Source: Entomohabitans teleogrylli | GTDB taxonomy: Bacteria; Pseudomonadota; Gammaproteobacteria; Enterobacterales; Enterobacteriaceae | Direction of reading: 5' to 3' | Assembly: GCF_001484765.1 (NCBI RefSeq) | Contig: NZ_LLXO01000037.1 | Location: 1-43,443 of the forward strand | DNA length: 43,443 bases | Shown: piece after piece, positions 43,348-43,443 of the stretch | How the letters are laid out: every line of letters starts with the position of its first letter | How positions within the stretch are numbered: position 1 is the stretch's first letter | Program-made: the position numbers and the translations under genes | Notes under the pieces: model-generated | The model's database searches: none | The model's input: only the letters and a program-made list of their open reading frames with translations | Told to the model about the DNA's origin: nothing

Positions 43348-43443
43348 TTAGCTGAACAGCGAGTAGAAGATGGCGGAGATGGCGATAAGCCCCATCAACA
43401 CCACAAAGGCGTTGCTGATATGGCCGCTGTATTTGCGCATCGC
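43348..43443 (-). CDS. sdaC: serine transporter SdaC, C-terminal end (partial)
   Basis: The last 31 codons only: AMRKYSGHISNAFVV, then a hydrophobic helix ending SAIFYSLFS and a stop. The membrane-helix end and the location upstream of sdaB fit the proton-serine symporter SdaC. The gene continues beyond the window. Confidence 0.75.
   Translation of the reverse strand, partial: AMRKYSGHISNAFVVLMGLIAISAIFYSLFS

Overview
The window is chromosomal DNA of a gamma-proteobacterium, family Enterobacteriaceae. The evidence is the conserved backbone on the right: metZ/metW-type initiator tRNAs, mltA, tcdA, csdE, csdA, ygdI, gcvB, gcvA, ygdD, rlmM, xni, sdaB and the end of sdaC, in E. coli-like order and at E. 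coli-like protein lengths. The fucose operon that separates rlmM from xni in E. coli is absent. I cannot name the genus.

Positions 1 to about 33,420 are a genomic island next to the tandem tRNA-fMet genes. A P4-type integrase (31,934-33,151) lies beside the tRNAs. No second copy of the tRNA 3' end is visible on the left, so the island continues beyond position 1. The island carries a complete type VI secretion system on the minus strand, read right to left: tssB, tssC, tssK, tssL, an OmpA-like gene, hcp, clpV (tssH), vgrG, an effector/immunity cassette, a membrane protein of unknown function, tssM, tssA, a PAAR effector with an immunity array, tssF, tssG, tssJ, tssE and a VasL-like gene. All 13 core components are present. 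A Ros/MucR-like zinc-finger regulator follows at the left edge, with a reading-frame break at a slippery A-run.

Two AT-rich cassettes interrupt the GC-rich core genes. One (about 15.0-17.0 kb) has a papain-like candidate effector behind VgrG, two related membrane-anchored candidate immunity proteins and two small ORFs. The other (about 6.0-8.6 kb) has a PAAR protein with a C-terminal papain-like domain, a coupled membrane candidate immunity protein, and then two orphan units, each a decapitated toxin tail overlapping an immunity-like gene (DUF1240-like, DUF6392-like). This looks like a record of successive toxin-tip replacements.

Between tssB and the integrase (28.7-31.9 kb) lies the least explained stretch. 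It holds about 0.7 kb of AT-rich DNA without a clear gene, a short Icd/ash-like ORF, a second tyrosine-recombinase-type gene, many copies of the nonamer CTGGYGCAG, and four 61-62 bp imperfect palindromes with conserved outer arms but different, fully self-complementary inner stems. This palindrome family is my best candidate for something undescribed.

The backbone genes on the right are ordinary: peptidoglycan recycling (mltA), tRNA ct6A formation and sulfur transfer (tcdA, csdA, csdE), glycine/amino-acid control (gcvA, gcvB), rRNA methylation (rlmM), a flap endonuclease (xni) and serine catabolism and uptake (sdaB, sdaC).
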